Below, piece after piece: positions 40,717 through 51,870 of a stretch of 64,000 nt of DNA. The stretch spans positions 16,338,501 through 16,402,500 of the forward strand of contig CM055883.1 of NCBI GenBank assembly GCA_029582165.1. Reading direction: 5' to 3'. A program made the position numbers and the translations under genes. This stretch comes from Portulaca oleracea (Eukaryota; Streptophyta; Magnoliopsida; Caryophyllales; Portulacaceae). Positions within the stretch are counted from its first letter, which is position 1. Each line of letters begins with the position of its first letter. The notes under the pieces were generated by a model, which had not been told where the DNA came from, searched no databases, and worked only from the letters and a program-made list of their open reading frames with translations.

Positions 40717-42509
40717 CTATCCTATATCAGGGAAGGAAGCCCTGATCTCCTGGTCCATAACCCTGCAGGTTGTTACACCTGCACAACAGGTTATCCCCCG
40801 AAACCTGCTTAACGTTTCCACTTGAATTATTTATACAATATTCAAACTCAACTCACGACTCTCAAGTCAAACAATCCCAAGTTATCAAAACCATAAACAA
40901 AACTTCGAATAAAAGACCATCCAATTTTCTCAACTCAAATAAACCAAGATCACAATCGAATCAAAAAGATTATCAAAACAGATGGTCGTATTTCCACAAA
41001 AGTCCCCTTTCGGGATGCAATTCTCAAAATAGATTATAAAACATCAAAACACATTTAAAGAGCATCCCAGTGGGGAGTAGAGCATAGACATTACCTGAAT
41101 AACGTCACAGTACAGCAATAAGGAGAACACACTTGAGCTCACTATCGTGACGCACTAACTCGGGCCTAGAATAAGAATAATTATCTAATCAAAACGCGTT
41201 CTAACGAAGTTAGTATTAACTATCAACTACCTAACCCATCCCCTAGGAACACTTAGGTTCCTATCATTTATGATTTACACTTAACACACTCAAGGAATTA
41301 TATAACAAGTTCACACATAAAATTTACTCAACAATTTTCATAAATAAAAGCAAGCAGAGGACAGATTGTAACGTTCATATAAAACGGGTCACAACTCGAC
41401 TTCCCGACATCCTATAGGTCTGGTTCTGAACTTTCCGGAAACCTCGGGATGTCTACTAAAACTTTTATGTTGATGTCCAAGCCCATATCAGTCTCAATGG
41501 ACTCTAAAAACACCCATCTTCCCAATTGGTCCAGATCTGACAGGTTCTGGTAAAAAGACTATAACTCGGGTTATACAAATCAAACGTTCGATCCGTAAAA
41601 TTCCTATAGTTCCTAACATCTAAGGGAACCTCCAGTTAAAAGGGTTCTGTCAAAGAGTAACTATACTAATCGTGGCAACCCGATCTTTAGACGCTAACAA
41701 AACTGTCCTGTTACCGGTTCATAATAAATTAGTTATTTCGGTTCTAACTTTTACTAATCGGTCTTGGGGTTCTAATTTGGGCTTAAAACAATAACTTATG
41801 GTCAAAGGTATATAGTCCAACCCAACTAAGGTCCAACAGTAAACTCGTAGAATTAAACTTATTTTAAAAAAAACAAGAAACACTTTAATAAAATTTTAAT
41901 AAAACTTAAGTCGTACAAGAACTATAATAATTTCTTAAAACATAAAACACGTAAACAAGGTTCAAGAATTAATAAAGGTGGTTATAACATGTGGGTTTCT
42001 TTAATCAAGATTCAAGAAGGACTTAGGAAATATAAACATAAGGAACAATATACATGTAGTTACTAATCAAGAATCTCAACAACTAATTCTTTTACTAAAC
42101 TCAATCAAGACTCCTGATTTCATTAACAAGAATTTAACTTGTAGTAGGTTAACTAATTTATTTAACAAACTTAATAAGATTTACTTTTAAAGAACAATAA
42201 AGAACATAACGATTTATTTAACTAAAAAAAATTTTAAGAATTTACCTAGGTAATTTAATTCTCAGATTCGTGCATACAATAATATTGTGGTCTAAATCCT
42301 AACATAATTTATAAGTTAAAGATACAATAAACGATTCAACTCTAACGATTTAACTATTACAACCTAATCTAATTACAATAAAATTACATATAACAAATAA
42401 AAAAATTACACATAACAGTTAACGATTTACACATAATTACAACCAAGAAATATTTACAAATAATCTTCCCTAAATTACAAAATTACAGAAATAAAAGAAA
42501 ATAAAACTG

Positions 42510-42548
<39 letters not shown>

Positions 42549-42592
42549 TTTCAAAACAACAGAATAATAAAGGAAAAAGAAAATATTTAACA

Positions 42593-42617
42593 GTTAGGGT
42601 TAGGGTTTTAGGGTTTA
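42593..42617 (-). promoter_or_regulatory. Telomere-like tract, right LTR
   Basis: GTTAGGGTTAGGGTTTTAGG, identical to the left LTR copy. Confidence 0.5.
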
Positions 42618-43107
42618 CGCAGAGGGGGGGTTTCTGGCGGTTTTTTCCGGCGACTGGGCGGACGGTGGTCGGGGATGTCGGTGTTGTCGAGGGCGGGCGC
42701 GTCGGAGTCGGCGGCGAGGAGGTGCAATGGTGGTCGGGACTGCGTCGATCGAACAGTAGCAGCAGCAGGTCGATGTTCGTCCGCGAGTCTGGTGGCCGGC
42801 GTTGATCGGTCGACGTCGAGGGGTACGGTGGTCAGTGCGGCGGCGTCGGAAGGCCTGGATGGTGCGACGGCGGTGGTCGTCTGGGCGGCAGCGCGCGGGG
42901 CAGGAGGCGAGAGACAGGGAGATCGAGAGGGAGAAAGAGGGAAAAGAGAGAGAAGAAGAAGGTGGTTGCGGTGGTCTCCGGGCGGTTCCCGGCGGTGGCG
43001 CGGCGCAGACTGGGCGGCTGCTGCGCAGGGAGAGAGAGAGAGAGGGAGAGAGAGAGAGAGGGAAGGGGTGTGAGGCTAGGGTTAGGGTTTTGAGGGAGGG
43101 AGAGGGT

Positions 43108-43114
43108 TTTTATA
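43108..43114 (-). promoter_or_regulatory. TATA box, 5' LTR promoter
   Basis: TATAAAA on the minus strand, upstream of the CT-rich leader. This is the copy positioned to drive transcription of the element. Confidence 0.55.
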
Positions 43115-43530
43115 CTAACACATAATTAAGGCCCAACTAAACACTCTTAACCCAACCCAACTAAAACAATTAAAAACCTGATTTTTCTAAAAAACCTAAT
43201 AATACTAATAATAGTAATAATAATACTAATACTAATAATAATATAATCACATAGCAAATAATATTCATGTAATTAATCACATAATAATATTTATAATATC
43301 ACAAAGATATTAACTCATGAAAATACTAATCTACCCTTGTTAGCCCCTCAACGGTCCTACGAGCTCAAGCGTTAGCATAAATAAACACATCACGAACAAT
43401 AGTAAATAACGAAGTCAAACCTACTTTATTAACGACGTTACGGTCAACCTTTTTGAATTTTTCGGGGTTTTACACTTACTATCGTCCATTACACATTACT
43501 TTAACGTTAAATTATATACACGTACGTATA

Positions 43531-44126
43531 GAGTAAATTATATTTACCCTACTTGACATTTGTGGTAATAATTTTTGCACACTCGACATTAGTGAAATAA
43601 TTTTCACCTTAACTGACATTAAGTGTTCATAAATTTAAACCTCCTAAGATATTTTGTAATTGATTTTCGTTGGATTTTCCGGCGAAACATTAAAAAGTTA
43701 AATATAAATTGACTTTTTTTTACCCTTAATATTAATTTATATAACTTTCAACTAAATATGAATTGATGTTCTTACCCTTAATATTAACTCATACGGCATT
43801 AACAAGGGAGTGTTGAAAAAAAGAAGTGTGAGAGGAATCGACTGTTGGTATTTTCTATTTGGAGTTTCGACACACCTTTTTCCATACCAAAAACAACGAA
43901 AGGGTCATTTAAGTCATTTTTTTCTCAATATTATGGGCAACATGATACATTCACATAGTCATATAGGGGCATTATTGTATTTTCTCATTTCCGATGAGAA
44001 GTAAACGAATTTTGTCACTAAAGTTCACTTTCACTAAATGTCAGGTAAGGTGAATATTAGTTCACAAATGTCGGGTGTGCAAAAATTATTACCACAAATG
44101 TCAGGTAGGGTAAATGTAATTTACGT
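43531..44126. mobile_element. Mutator-like MITE
   Basis: The arms of about 60 bp mirror each other: AAATTATATTTACCCTACTT and TAATTTTTGCACACTCGACA against TGTCGGGTGTGCAAAAATTA and AGGTAGGGTAAATGTAATTT. The flanking repeat CGTACGTATA (43521-43530 and 44127-44136) gives a 9-10-bp TSD. The 64-codon frame inside is not recognisable. Confidence 0.7.
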
Positions 44127-44145
44127 CGTACGTATACATACATAT

Positions 44146-44182
<37 letters not shown>
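44146..44182. repeat. (CA)n(TA)n microsatellite
   Basis: Twelve CA units followed by seven TA units. Confidence 0.9.
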
Positions 44183-44291
44183 GGAAAATTGGATTATAAT
44201 AATCCCATGTTTGAAATTGGATGGCGATAATCCCTATTTTCAGTTTGTATTTTGGTGGTAAAAAAAAAATAAAATTGGATTTGAGTGGGAC
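44183..44291. other. Unassigned spacer before the outer solo LTR
   Basis: GGATTATAATAATCCC is a short palindrome at the left. No gene. The sequence continues at 49604 after the solo LTR (TSD GCCGC). Confidence 0.4.
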
Positions 44292-44566
44292 GCCGCTGTA
44301 GGGCCCGGAAAATTCCCGTTCGGGGAAATTGTTATCGGATGCGCTACTTGGGTGATCGGGAGCCGACTAAGGTTGCTTAATCCTTAAATAAGGATATTTT
44401 TATTTTCGAAATTCATTTTCGGGGTGGTAAAACTTTATTTATTTAACTCCATTTTTATTTATTTAAACACTCGAAAATACACCGAAATACTTTAAGAAAT
44501 AATTCAATATCGACCAAACACTCGACCCAGACCCAACAAAAGGCAAACGGGCCGCCATAGAGGGCT

Positions 44567-44739
44567 AAAACCCGCGCGGGTTTTAATACTCCATGGGTCG
44601 GACCGTGCGCTTTTGTGGGCCAGAGAAGATGGGTTAAAATTGATAAAACCCGCGCGGGTTTAATACTCCATGGGTCGGACCGTGCGCTTTTGTGGGCCAG
44701 AGAAGATAGGTAAAAATTGATAAAACGCACGGGGTTTTT
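44567..44739. repeat. Tandem repeat with AAAACCCGCGCGGGTTTT palindrome, left part
   Basis: The 18-bp palindrome is perfect at 44567-44584, nearly so at 44645-44662 and degenerate at about 44722-44739. The 78-bp unit includes AATACTCCATGGGTCGGACC and is otherwise almost identical in the first two copies. Confidence 0.85.
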
Positions 44740-45522
44740 ATCAACTTCTGGCCCATTTTCTCTCGGTTGTAACCTTGGATTACTGTGTGGAAAATATTAA
44801 ACCATTTTTAAATATTTTGGTGTAAATTCGTATGTTTAAAATAATTAAACGGATTATAAAAGAATTAAGAGTCGCCAGTCGATTTAAGGAAACCGAAAAA
44901 CCTTAAAAATAAAAATAACTCCGGTCTACGAAACCCGATTCTAAGTTCGGGGGTAAGGTTACGAATTCGAGGATTATAAAAACTCTCAAATTCGCCTGGT
45001 AGAAAACATACTCTACTAAAATATACATTAAAATGAAATAGAGCGGGGAAAAGTTTAATTAATTTCACAAGTTTATATTCTTAATAATGCAATATAAAGA
45101 ACGGGGTTTTTGGTTTACAAAATATGCACATAAAATGTAAAATAAAGTACAAATTACATGGCTAAATAATAATAACGAAAAGAAACATAAAAGCGAACCT
45201 ATTTGGTTTTAGGTGCCCGAATGCGCCGATCGAAACGCCTTGACTTCCTTTGACTTGGTGGAATGGAGAAATGAGCATGAGAATGGTAGTAGGATAGTAT
45301 ATGAGTGATGGTTTTGATAGAGTAGGGAGATGGTAATATGAGAATGGTGAGAATTTTAAGAGAGTATGATGAGAGTTTGGGTAGAGTAAGAGTAGTAGAG
45401 GGTGATTGTTGGTGATAATTTGAGTAGAATAATGGTATTAGTTGATGGTGTTTTGGGAGAATTTAGATGATAATGATGGTGGTAGATGATGAGAATGCTT
45501 GGTGATGAAGGTGAAATGGAGG
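44740..45522. other. Outer solo LTR, left body
   Basis: Non-coding LTR sequence. About 45250-45520 on the plus strand is rich in ATGAGAATGGTAG/GATGATGGTG phrases, a diffuse purine-rich repeat. No gene. Confidence 0.4.
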
Positions 45523-45527
45523 GGTAT

Positions 45528-48500
45528 TGTAACAACCCGCCCCAAAATCACGATTAATTAAGTACTAATTACCGTAATTTCTTAAATTGCGTATAAATTT
45601 TTCGTTTTTACTTTTAATTATTTATTTTTCTTCGGTGCTAAGTCTCGTGCAGGAGATGGCAAAAGGGTATCAAGTTACCGGTTTAAAAATCTTGGATTTA
45701 TTCATTTCACTTGTTAAGTTAAACTATTTCGGGTTTTACCGTTACGTTATTTCTTTAACCGGAAAAGGTTTAATAATTCTACTTCTTAACGTTTATATTT
45801 TATTACCCAAACCTTAATTTATTTGGGTTATATTTATTTTATTTAATCACAAGTAGTATTTATGTCCTACTTATTTAATTTTTCTAATTCAAGTCCTATT
45901 TTATTTTAATCAAATTGTTAGCAACTAATTTTATTTAGTACAAACTAATTATTTTAACCCAATGTATTTACAATTACTTAAATTAAGTTAAAGTTTCTGA
46001 TTTAGTTAAGTGTAATTTACTAAGTGTTGTCTTAATTTAATTAGTTTAAGTATATATATTAGTAGGGGGGGGGGGTAGGGGGATTCATTTTACATCTTTT
46101 ATTTCTCAAACACCAAACCCACTCCACCCTCTTCCCTCTTCCTCACTGCCGTGCAGCCAGCCCCCCTCTGATGCCCTTTTCCGGCCACCGGCGCCGGAAT
46201 CCACCGCCAGCCAAGGTGGCCGCCGGCCACCCTCCCCTCTCTCTTGTGTTTTCATCAAATTCTTCCCCAAAGGTAATCTCTCAAACCCCCAATTCAAACC
46301 CAATTAAACCCTAATCTGAAAATCATGTTCTTTTTATGTTATTCTTGTAATTTCTATCTCTTTTACTCTCTTTATTCATGAATTCAAGTATATAATTGTA
46401 TTGGTTAAGTTAGGGTTTGAGTTTGGAGTATGTGCATGTGTATTTGGATGAGTTCTTGAGGTTTTCTTGTTGAATTCTTGATGGATATTGTTATAATCTT
46501 GATGCATGTGAGTTTCTTGATAAGTTTCTTAGTATATAAGGGCTGTGTTTATGTTTTGGGATTATGAATTAAGTGTTATTATGTTTAATTTGGGTGAATT
46601 AGTGAGGTTTTGGTGCAAGAGTTCAAGAACAAGTCCTTTATGTTGAGTTTATGTTTAATCCATGGTTGCATGTGGTTTTTAAGGTCCTTGATGAGTAAAT
46701 TTTCAAGGTTTATATTCTGAAAATATAGTGGATTAAAGTTAGGAGAGGTTTGGTTATGTTTAATATGATTAAGAGTGGGAAAAACTCAATTAAAAGCTGT
46801 GATGTTGGTGTTTAAAGCCTCTGTTTCGATTCTGGAAATTTACAGTAGTATAAAAGTGGTATTTTTGCCCAAATTTCTACTCCATTTGATAGCTTAAGGT
46901 GTTAGCAAACTATAGGCTTTGGAATTTCGAATTTCCGACATGTATAGACCGAGTTATAGCAAAAACCGTAACCTCACGTTTTTATATACGAATTCTGGAT
47001 CAGTATGTTGAGGGCTGTTTTTCGTCCCTTTGGAGATCTTTCTAGTTTTTGTGGTAAACATGAAAGTTTTAGGTCATATTGCAAGCTTTCCAGAAAGGTA
47101 TGGTTCGTAGTCATCCGATATCGGGAGTATGAGTTATGAGCCCGGGAAGCAGGGCTGTCCAGAATCGAGTTTCTGCCCAGATTGGGTTGTGTAAAATTCC
47201 ATCTTAAGGGTCTTAAATGCTTTCAATAGAGGTTTTTAAGATGTGATAAGTTATGAATATATATCATGACCTTATAGTATAAGTTTAAGAGTGAAAAGCA
47301 TGGTTTGAAGACCTAAGTTTGTCCTAAGGTCTCTTTCGTAGAAGTTATAAACTATATACAAGTTCTAAATTCTCTTCTTAAGTTCTAGCAATGAAAGCTC
47401 GAGGTTTCTGATTTAACCAAGTCTCTCATCTAATTTTATCAACCTCCAAGCTATAAGTAGATCTAAGGCTTTATTCTCTCACAATTCGACTCAATCTTTG
47501 TCGCTCAACCACATCCCGAAACCGACAATTTATTCACATTTCGTCATATCTCATCTCAATTGTCACGTCTTTAAGCCGTCTTCGAGTTCAATGATTTCCT
47601 TTCTAATCTCTAATCGTTAAGGGCCATCCTTCATCAATCTAATCCGTCAACCCAAGGTCCAAGTTCATTCACTGATTTCACCTTCCAATTTCTCCATTTC
47701 TATATCATCTCAACCCGAAAATCCTAAGTTTTCTAAACTCCAGTTTCTGTCCGGGCCCGTTTTGGAGCCCTTCCACTCATTTTAGCCTTCGGCCCTGTTG
47801 ACAAAATTAAAGATCATGATTTTCCCTATTTCGAAATGTACTCTTTTATGTCATTCCGATTTTTCTAACTCAAGTTATCCTTCAAACTCTATTTTTATAT
47901 AAACCTAAAATTTTATTCCTAAAGCATTTCATTTATATTACTTAGTTTCTAAACTTATGAGTCTAATTTAGAACCTTATTCGGTTCTTCATTTCTATTTA
48001 TTTTCATCTTAGTTGACAAGCCTCCAAGGCCATCTCCAAGCCGAGCTGCGCTGCCAAGATCTTTAGCGTCCCAAGGTACGCAAATTGTCCAGCTTTTACG
48101 ATCTAAGTTATATTCATGATTCATTCAATTTATGACATGTCAAGTTTTATGTTTTATGATATCATTATGTTCAAAAGTGGACCCATTTTATGTATTCTAT
48201 GTTTATGTTTTAGCTAGTTACGTGAAGTGCTAGCCTTTTAGATGCTCCTGATCAGAGTGTCCTAGACCTGGCCAGTGTCGACCGCGTAGCGGTCACCCAA
48301 TCCAAATCTAGATCGATTTGGGCATGCGCATGTGTGAGGTGCTTCCACCGATCATAATGGTTCCACGTATTTTCTATATACCTCTATTCTATGTTATTCA
48401 TGTTTATGTTTTATGCACATCATTGCAAGTTATCGTTTTATCCCCTTTTTCCCGTTTTCAAAATGAATTTAAATGCCGGCACTAAAACCGTTTTCGAACG

Positions 48501-48929
48501 GTTTGACGTGTTGGAGGTTTACGTACTGAGTGTTTCCCCACTCACTTTTGCGATGTTTTATGGTTTTGTTTTTAGGAGGCTCGAGCTCCCAAGGCAAGGA
48601 CAAGACGGTTCCAAAGTAATTCAGGGCTGTCAAGGTAGTTCTCTAAGGAAATCACCGGTTAGCAAGGGCGAGCAGGATTTTGGAAATCGTTTAGTTGTTA
48701 AGCTATGTTTAAGTTTATGTAGTTTATCCAAAGGTTGTATAAGTTTTATATATGAAAGTTTTTAAGCTAGTAAGTTATCTTGTGGTTTTGGAAGTTTCTT
48801 TAGTGTTGTTGCCTTGTCTCTTTTGGGAGACGGCGGTAATGCCTCGACCTAAGGTGTTCCGCTGCGCTAATCACAGGTTTGGGATTCTAAGTATAGTCTT
48901 AATCTTGTGATTAAGGTTGGGGCGTTACA
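45528..48929 (+). mobile_element. Nested solo LTR, distant relative of the Tekay LTR
   Basis: TGTAACAACCCGCC...GGGGCGTTACA, flanked by GGTAT (45523-45527 and 48930-48934), 3402 bp. It shares layout but little sequence with the Tekay LTR at 3828: the same terminal TGTAA and GGGGCGTTACA, a CCCACTCA-TTTTG...TTTTGTTTTYAG block (48535-48575 against 7326-7357), and a hairpin plus GACGGCGGTAATGCC near the 3' end. A TATATATTA at about 46051 followed by a G-run may be its promoter. The orientation is inferred from these landmarks. Confidence 0.88.
48816..48831 (+). promoter_or_regulatory. Stem-loop near the nested LTR 3' end
   Basis: GTCTCTTTTGGGAGAC forms a 6-bp stem with a UUUG loop, followed by GGCGGTAATGCC. 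It is in the same place as the hairpin at 7514, followed by the same GGC-GT-A-GCC sequence, with different stem bases. Confidence 0.5.
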
Positions 48930-49107
48930 GGTATTTATAGGTGAAGGAGGTGAGGTTTAGGAGGGAAATGGAGGGGACACATCCCTTGGATCATGCCCTC
49001 CATCCCCATGCAATCACGTATCATCCAAGTCAAGGGCAAAGGTCAAACGCACATGGGCTAATATCATGGGGATGATCAAGATTTTTGGCGCCGGATTCTG
49101 GAAGATA

Positions 49108-49348
49108 AACCTCGCGCGGGTTTTATAATTCCTGCACACGGATCGCTGACGTGGACGGGGCAAAACGACGCGCTTTGGCCAGTAGATAACCCGCGCGGGT
49201 TTTGAAGTAGCTGGGCCGGGGCGGGCCTTGGGTTGGTCTATACGGGCGTCTGCTGATTAAAACCCGTGCGGGTTTTGGCGGTCTTTGGGCGGATTCTTGA
49301 TCGAGCTGTTTTACGGGCACGACAATTGTTAAAACCCGCGTGGATTTT
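49108..49348. repeat. CCCGCGCGGG palindromes, right part of outer solo LTR
   Basis: Degenerate to near-perfect copies at about 49108-49124, 49187-49203, 49259-49276 (AAAACCCGTGCGGGTTTT) and 49331-49348 (AAAACCCGCGTGGATTTT), spaced 79, 72 and 72 bp. Confidence 0.75.
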
Positions 49349-49918
49349 GAAATCGCTAAGTGCAACTTCGAACGACCATAACTCTTTCATCCAGACTTCG
49401 ATTGAGACTTGTGGAAAAAATGAGATTCAAAATGGTGGGCATATGTATGTGGAAAAGGTGGACAATGAAGGCTTTTTGTAGTGGGTTGGCCCGATAACTT
49501 TTGATTGATGGAGACCCAGTGACTTGGCTTTCCTTTTAGCCTCTTTCTTGTTGCTCATGATTTGTACACTTGTCTCGGTACAAAATCCGGTGTCTACAGC
49601 CGCCGAGTTAAGAGGCTGTGACTCGGTGGTTTTCTGACATGGCACCATGGCCATATATTTGACCGGGTTGACTTTAATTTTGAGTGCCACGAAAGACACA
49701 AAACACATGCCATTCTTCTTTTTTTCTTTTTTTTTTGTTTCCAGATTGGACTACCATAATTTACCCCCCTCCCATTCTTTCTCTCTCTTCTTTCCCCTTA
49801 TTGTTGTTTAGTGAAAAACCCATCTCAATTCTTGTCTTTTGTTTCTAATCAATCTCACCCCAAAAAAAATCATCAATTCTTTGATTCCTTCGTTCATTCT
49901 TTCTTAAATCCCTAATTA

Positions 49919-50451
49919 ATGGCGTTCACTTCAACCTTTCCAGATTATCCACCCCCACCAACATATCCAGAAAACCGCCCCTCCCCGACCCTACCCCGAT
50001 GCCCGACCCGGGTGATTCCGCTCGGGCCAAGTGGATGGTCTAGTAGCGCCGCGCTCTCTATCAGTAGTCCTCGATGGCGACTCCGGTCGACGTCTGGCTG
50101 TTCCCTTCCATTCAATTTCTCCTGCAATTTCCTAATCCCAGGTGAGAGAAAAACATCTTCCTCTGCAAATAATTAGGACACCCAATAAAAAAGTGAAGTT
50201 TTGTTTATCATCCTCTCTAAGGGGAATTGTTGGTGGTTTGTTTTGATTTGTTTTTGCTTGTCCAACTGGTAGAATCAGCCAAGGCCCAGTTCACTGCCCG
50301 TGAATTTAGCGACCATCTTGCCCTTGTTCGAGCTTATGAAGGGTGGAAAGAGGCAGAAAGAGAACAATATGGTTTCGAGTATTGTTGGACAAATTTCCTC
50401 TCTGCCCAGACTTTGAGGACCATTGATTCCTTGAGGAAACAGTTCTTTTGA
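49919..50451 (+). pseudogene. Possible chimeric two-exon gene with DExH-box helicase fragment
   Basis: Exon 1 runs from ATG 49919 to 50141 (MAFTSTFPDYPPPPTYPENR, proline-rich, source unknown) and ends CCAG|GTGAGAG. A 131-bp intron ends in ACTGGTAG. Exon 2 (50273-50451) restores the frame across the phase-1 junction and reads ESAKAQF, then [30 protein letters not shown] and [13 protein letters not shown]. Exon 2 is clearly from the C-terminal region of a plant DExH-box RNA helicase of the DHX36/NIH type, whose conserved text there is very similar. The product would be 133 residues without any helicase motif. The CT-rich leader upstream of the ATG could be a captured promoter region. Whether it is expressed cannot be judged from sequence. 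Confidence 0.55.
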
Positions 50452-50492
50452 AATTCCCAACGCGTTTTTCTTCCAATTTCTTTGTTGTTTTC

Positions 50493-50903
50493 GGCTGTGT
50501 TCGGCAGTAGCGTTTGGGGTAGCGTTTAGCGTTTTGACCAAGTCAATACTCTAATCGCGTAAATATTAGTGTCCGGTAAACTAGCGTTTTGAGGAGCGTT
50601 TAGCGTTTTGAGGAGCGTTTTGTGAAACGCTAATAAAGTTAACGTTTAGCGTTTGGGGTATAGCGTTTCATATTTTTCGGTCAAAAAATACCCTTTGAAA
50701 ATTTTATCTTTAAAAATTATTCATATCCTTTTATGTTAACTCACATAAATCTATTAATTAATCCGCTAAATTTACCGAACACAATTTTCATTTGAACAGT
50801 CATCCGCTATCTGCTACTTAAACCGCTATCCGCTGCTTAAACCGCTATCCGCTACATAAACCTCTATCCGCTACCTAAAACGCTAATTTTGCCGAACAGG
50901 GCC
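50493..50903. mobile_element. hAT-like MITE
   Basis: Ends GGCTGTGTTCGGCA and TGCCGAACAGGGCC are inverted. The interior is repetitive (AGCGTTTAGCGTTTTG on the left, AACCGCTATCCGCTACTT on the right), as in many plant hAT MITEs. The 8-bp TSD is not evident. Confidence 0.55.
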
Positions 50904-51028
50904 TTCATCTAGGTTGCTTTGTTCTTGATTTCATCGAAAACACATGTGTGCTTTGCTATTGAATCTGGCCAATTCATACAAAATATAGTTGCTATTGAAT
51001 CTGGCCAATTTATACAAAATATGGGTTT
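50904..51028 (+). repeat. Short tandem duplication in the Pack-MULE
   Basis: TTGCTATTGAATCTGGCCAA followed by TTYATACAAAATAT occurs twice in tandem, at about 50953-50987 and 50990-51023. Confidence 0.8.
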
Positions 51029-51163
51029 GACCAGGGGAGATATTCACCGCAACCACCTCCGCCGGTCCACTTGGCGCCGCCAGCTCCGGCGTACGCCGGC
51101 CCATTGCCGCCGATCTTCGGGCTACCGTACTCCTCACCGTCGCCTCCTCCTTACCACTATTGA
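51029..51163 (+). pseudogene. Proline-rich captured coding fragment
   Basis: GC-rich relative to its surroundings. One plus frame reads YSPQPPPPVHLAPPAPAYAG, then PLPPIFGLPYSSPSPPPYHY and a stop. Composition and frame suggest an exon piece from a proline-rich host protein that I cannot identify. It is in the same orientation as the helicase fragment. Confidence 0.4.
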
Positions 51164-51627
51164 TTCTTTTCAAGTTGGAATTTTTCAGCTATAGAAGATT
51201 ATTCTCCAATGGAACCGACTTGAATCATTCTCCTGCCATTATTGTTGAGGTTGAAAGTCGTGGAAATAACTGGGCTTATTTAATCAGGGTTTATATGGTG
51301 ATTTGATGAAGATTATGAAGAATTCAGAAACATTTCAACAGGAAAGAAGGAGGAGGAAGGGTGTTATCTTCCACAAGAATTCATTTAGAATTATTTTTTT
51401 AACTATGACTATTGTAGGGGAAGAAATAAGGGGAAAGGGAAAAAGAAGAGAGAGAGAAAGAAAAGGTGAACGGGGAGGACATTTTATTTATTTATTTTTT
51501 TATTTACAGAAGGGGAAATAATGGGAAAGGGAAAAAGAAGAGAGAGAAAGATAAAGGGAAGGAGGCTAATTTTTATAATCCTTGCTGGAAAAAAAAATAA
51601 AAGAAAAATTATAGGGCATGTGTTTTG
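51164..51627. other. Pack-MULE right interior
   Basis: AT-rich, with a GA-rich stretch (GGGAAAGGGAAAAAGAAGAG) repeated twice, at about 51430-51450 and 51520-51540. No gene. Confidence 0.4.
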
Positions 51628-51686
51628 GATTTGATGTGGCACCCAAAATCAAAGTCAACACACGGTCAAGGAGCTATGTAAGAAAA

Positions 51687-51688
<2 letters not shown>

Positions 51689-51732
<44 letters not shown>
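51689..51732. repeat. (TA)n at the LINE 3' side
   Basis: 44 bp of alternating AT directly after the LINE 3' UTR (minus strand), where a poly(A) tail would be expected. Confidence 0.85.
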
Positions 51733-51736
<4 letters not shown>

Positions 51737-51870
51737 AAATTGTTAAACTTTCCATTAACAAAAACGCATACTACAAAATTACTCTAGGCGTACCTAGAGG
51801 GGCTTTAGTGAGAAAGCCTAAACAAAACACACACCACCCCTATCAAAGCTACTTACATATCAAAAAAGAA

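Larger units (their letters stand above)
17490..43474 (-). mobile_element. Full-length Ty3-gypsy retrotransposon, Tekay/Del-like, split by an Athila insertion
   Basis: Two LTRs (17490-20848 and 40084-43474) share TGTAAC...TTTTACA ends and are flanked by the 5-bp duplication CTTAC (17485-17489 and 43475-43479). Reading the minus strand, the order is 5' LTR, initiator-Met primer site, extra acidic ORF, gag with two CCHC knuckles, protease, RT, RNase H, integrase, chromodomain-like C-terminus, 3' LTR. The 25985 bp include 13.2 kb of nested Athila DNA; the element itself is about 12.8 kb. Gag-pol is one reading frame broken by stops and frameshifts, so this copy cannot move by itself. Confidence 0.93.
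40084..43474 (-). mobile_element. 5' LTR of the Tekay-like element
   Basis: 3391 bp. It carries the same internal landmarks as the other copies: stem-loop 40186-40203, tandem hairpin repeat 40566-40716, ATA microsatellite 42510-42546, telomere-like tract 42593-42617, TATA box 43108-43114. As the 5' LTR it would provide the promoter. Confidence 0.93.
44297..49598. mobile_element. Outer solo LTR, split by a second solo LTR
   Basis: It starts TGTAGGGCCCGG and ends CCGGTGTCTACA, with the TSD GCCGC at 44292-44296 and 49599-49603. Removing the nested LTR and one copy of its TSD leaves about 1.9 kb. No internal region is present. It carries repeated CCCGCGCGGG palindromes on both sides of the nested insertion, and on the right a GGCGCCGGATTCTGG-type segment. 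The end GGTGTCTACA resembles plant Tat/Ogre LTR ends, but I cannot assign a family firmly. Confidence 0.85.
49628..51688. mobile_element. Pack-MULE-like element with captured gene fragments
   Basis: Long inverted ends: GGTTTTCTGACATGG, TTGACCGGGTTGACTTTAAT, TTGAGTGCCAC and AAAACACATGCC on the left return as GGGCATGTGTTTTGG, GTGGCACCCAAAATCAAAGT, ACACACGGTCAA and ATGTAAGAAAACC on the right. Between them are a CT-rich leader, an ATG exon, a GT-AG intron, a helicase-derived exon, a hAT-like MITE and a proline-rich coding fragment. This is the make-up of Pack-MULEs. No TSD can be read because the right edge meets the (TA)n tract of the LINE. Confidence 0.65.

Noticed and set aside
44455..44730. 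91-codon minus ORF in the outer solo LTR
   Set aside because: Encodes two copies of the 78-bp palindromic repeat; repeat by-product.
48391..48765. 124-codon ORF in the nested solo LTR
   Set aside because: Lies wholly in LTR sequence across a splice-acceptor-like block, with no domain; chance frame.
49628..51688. Autonomous MULE
   Set aside because: No MURA-type transposase in any frame between the inverted ends.
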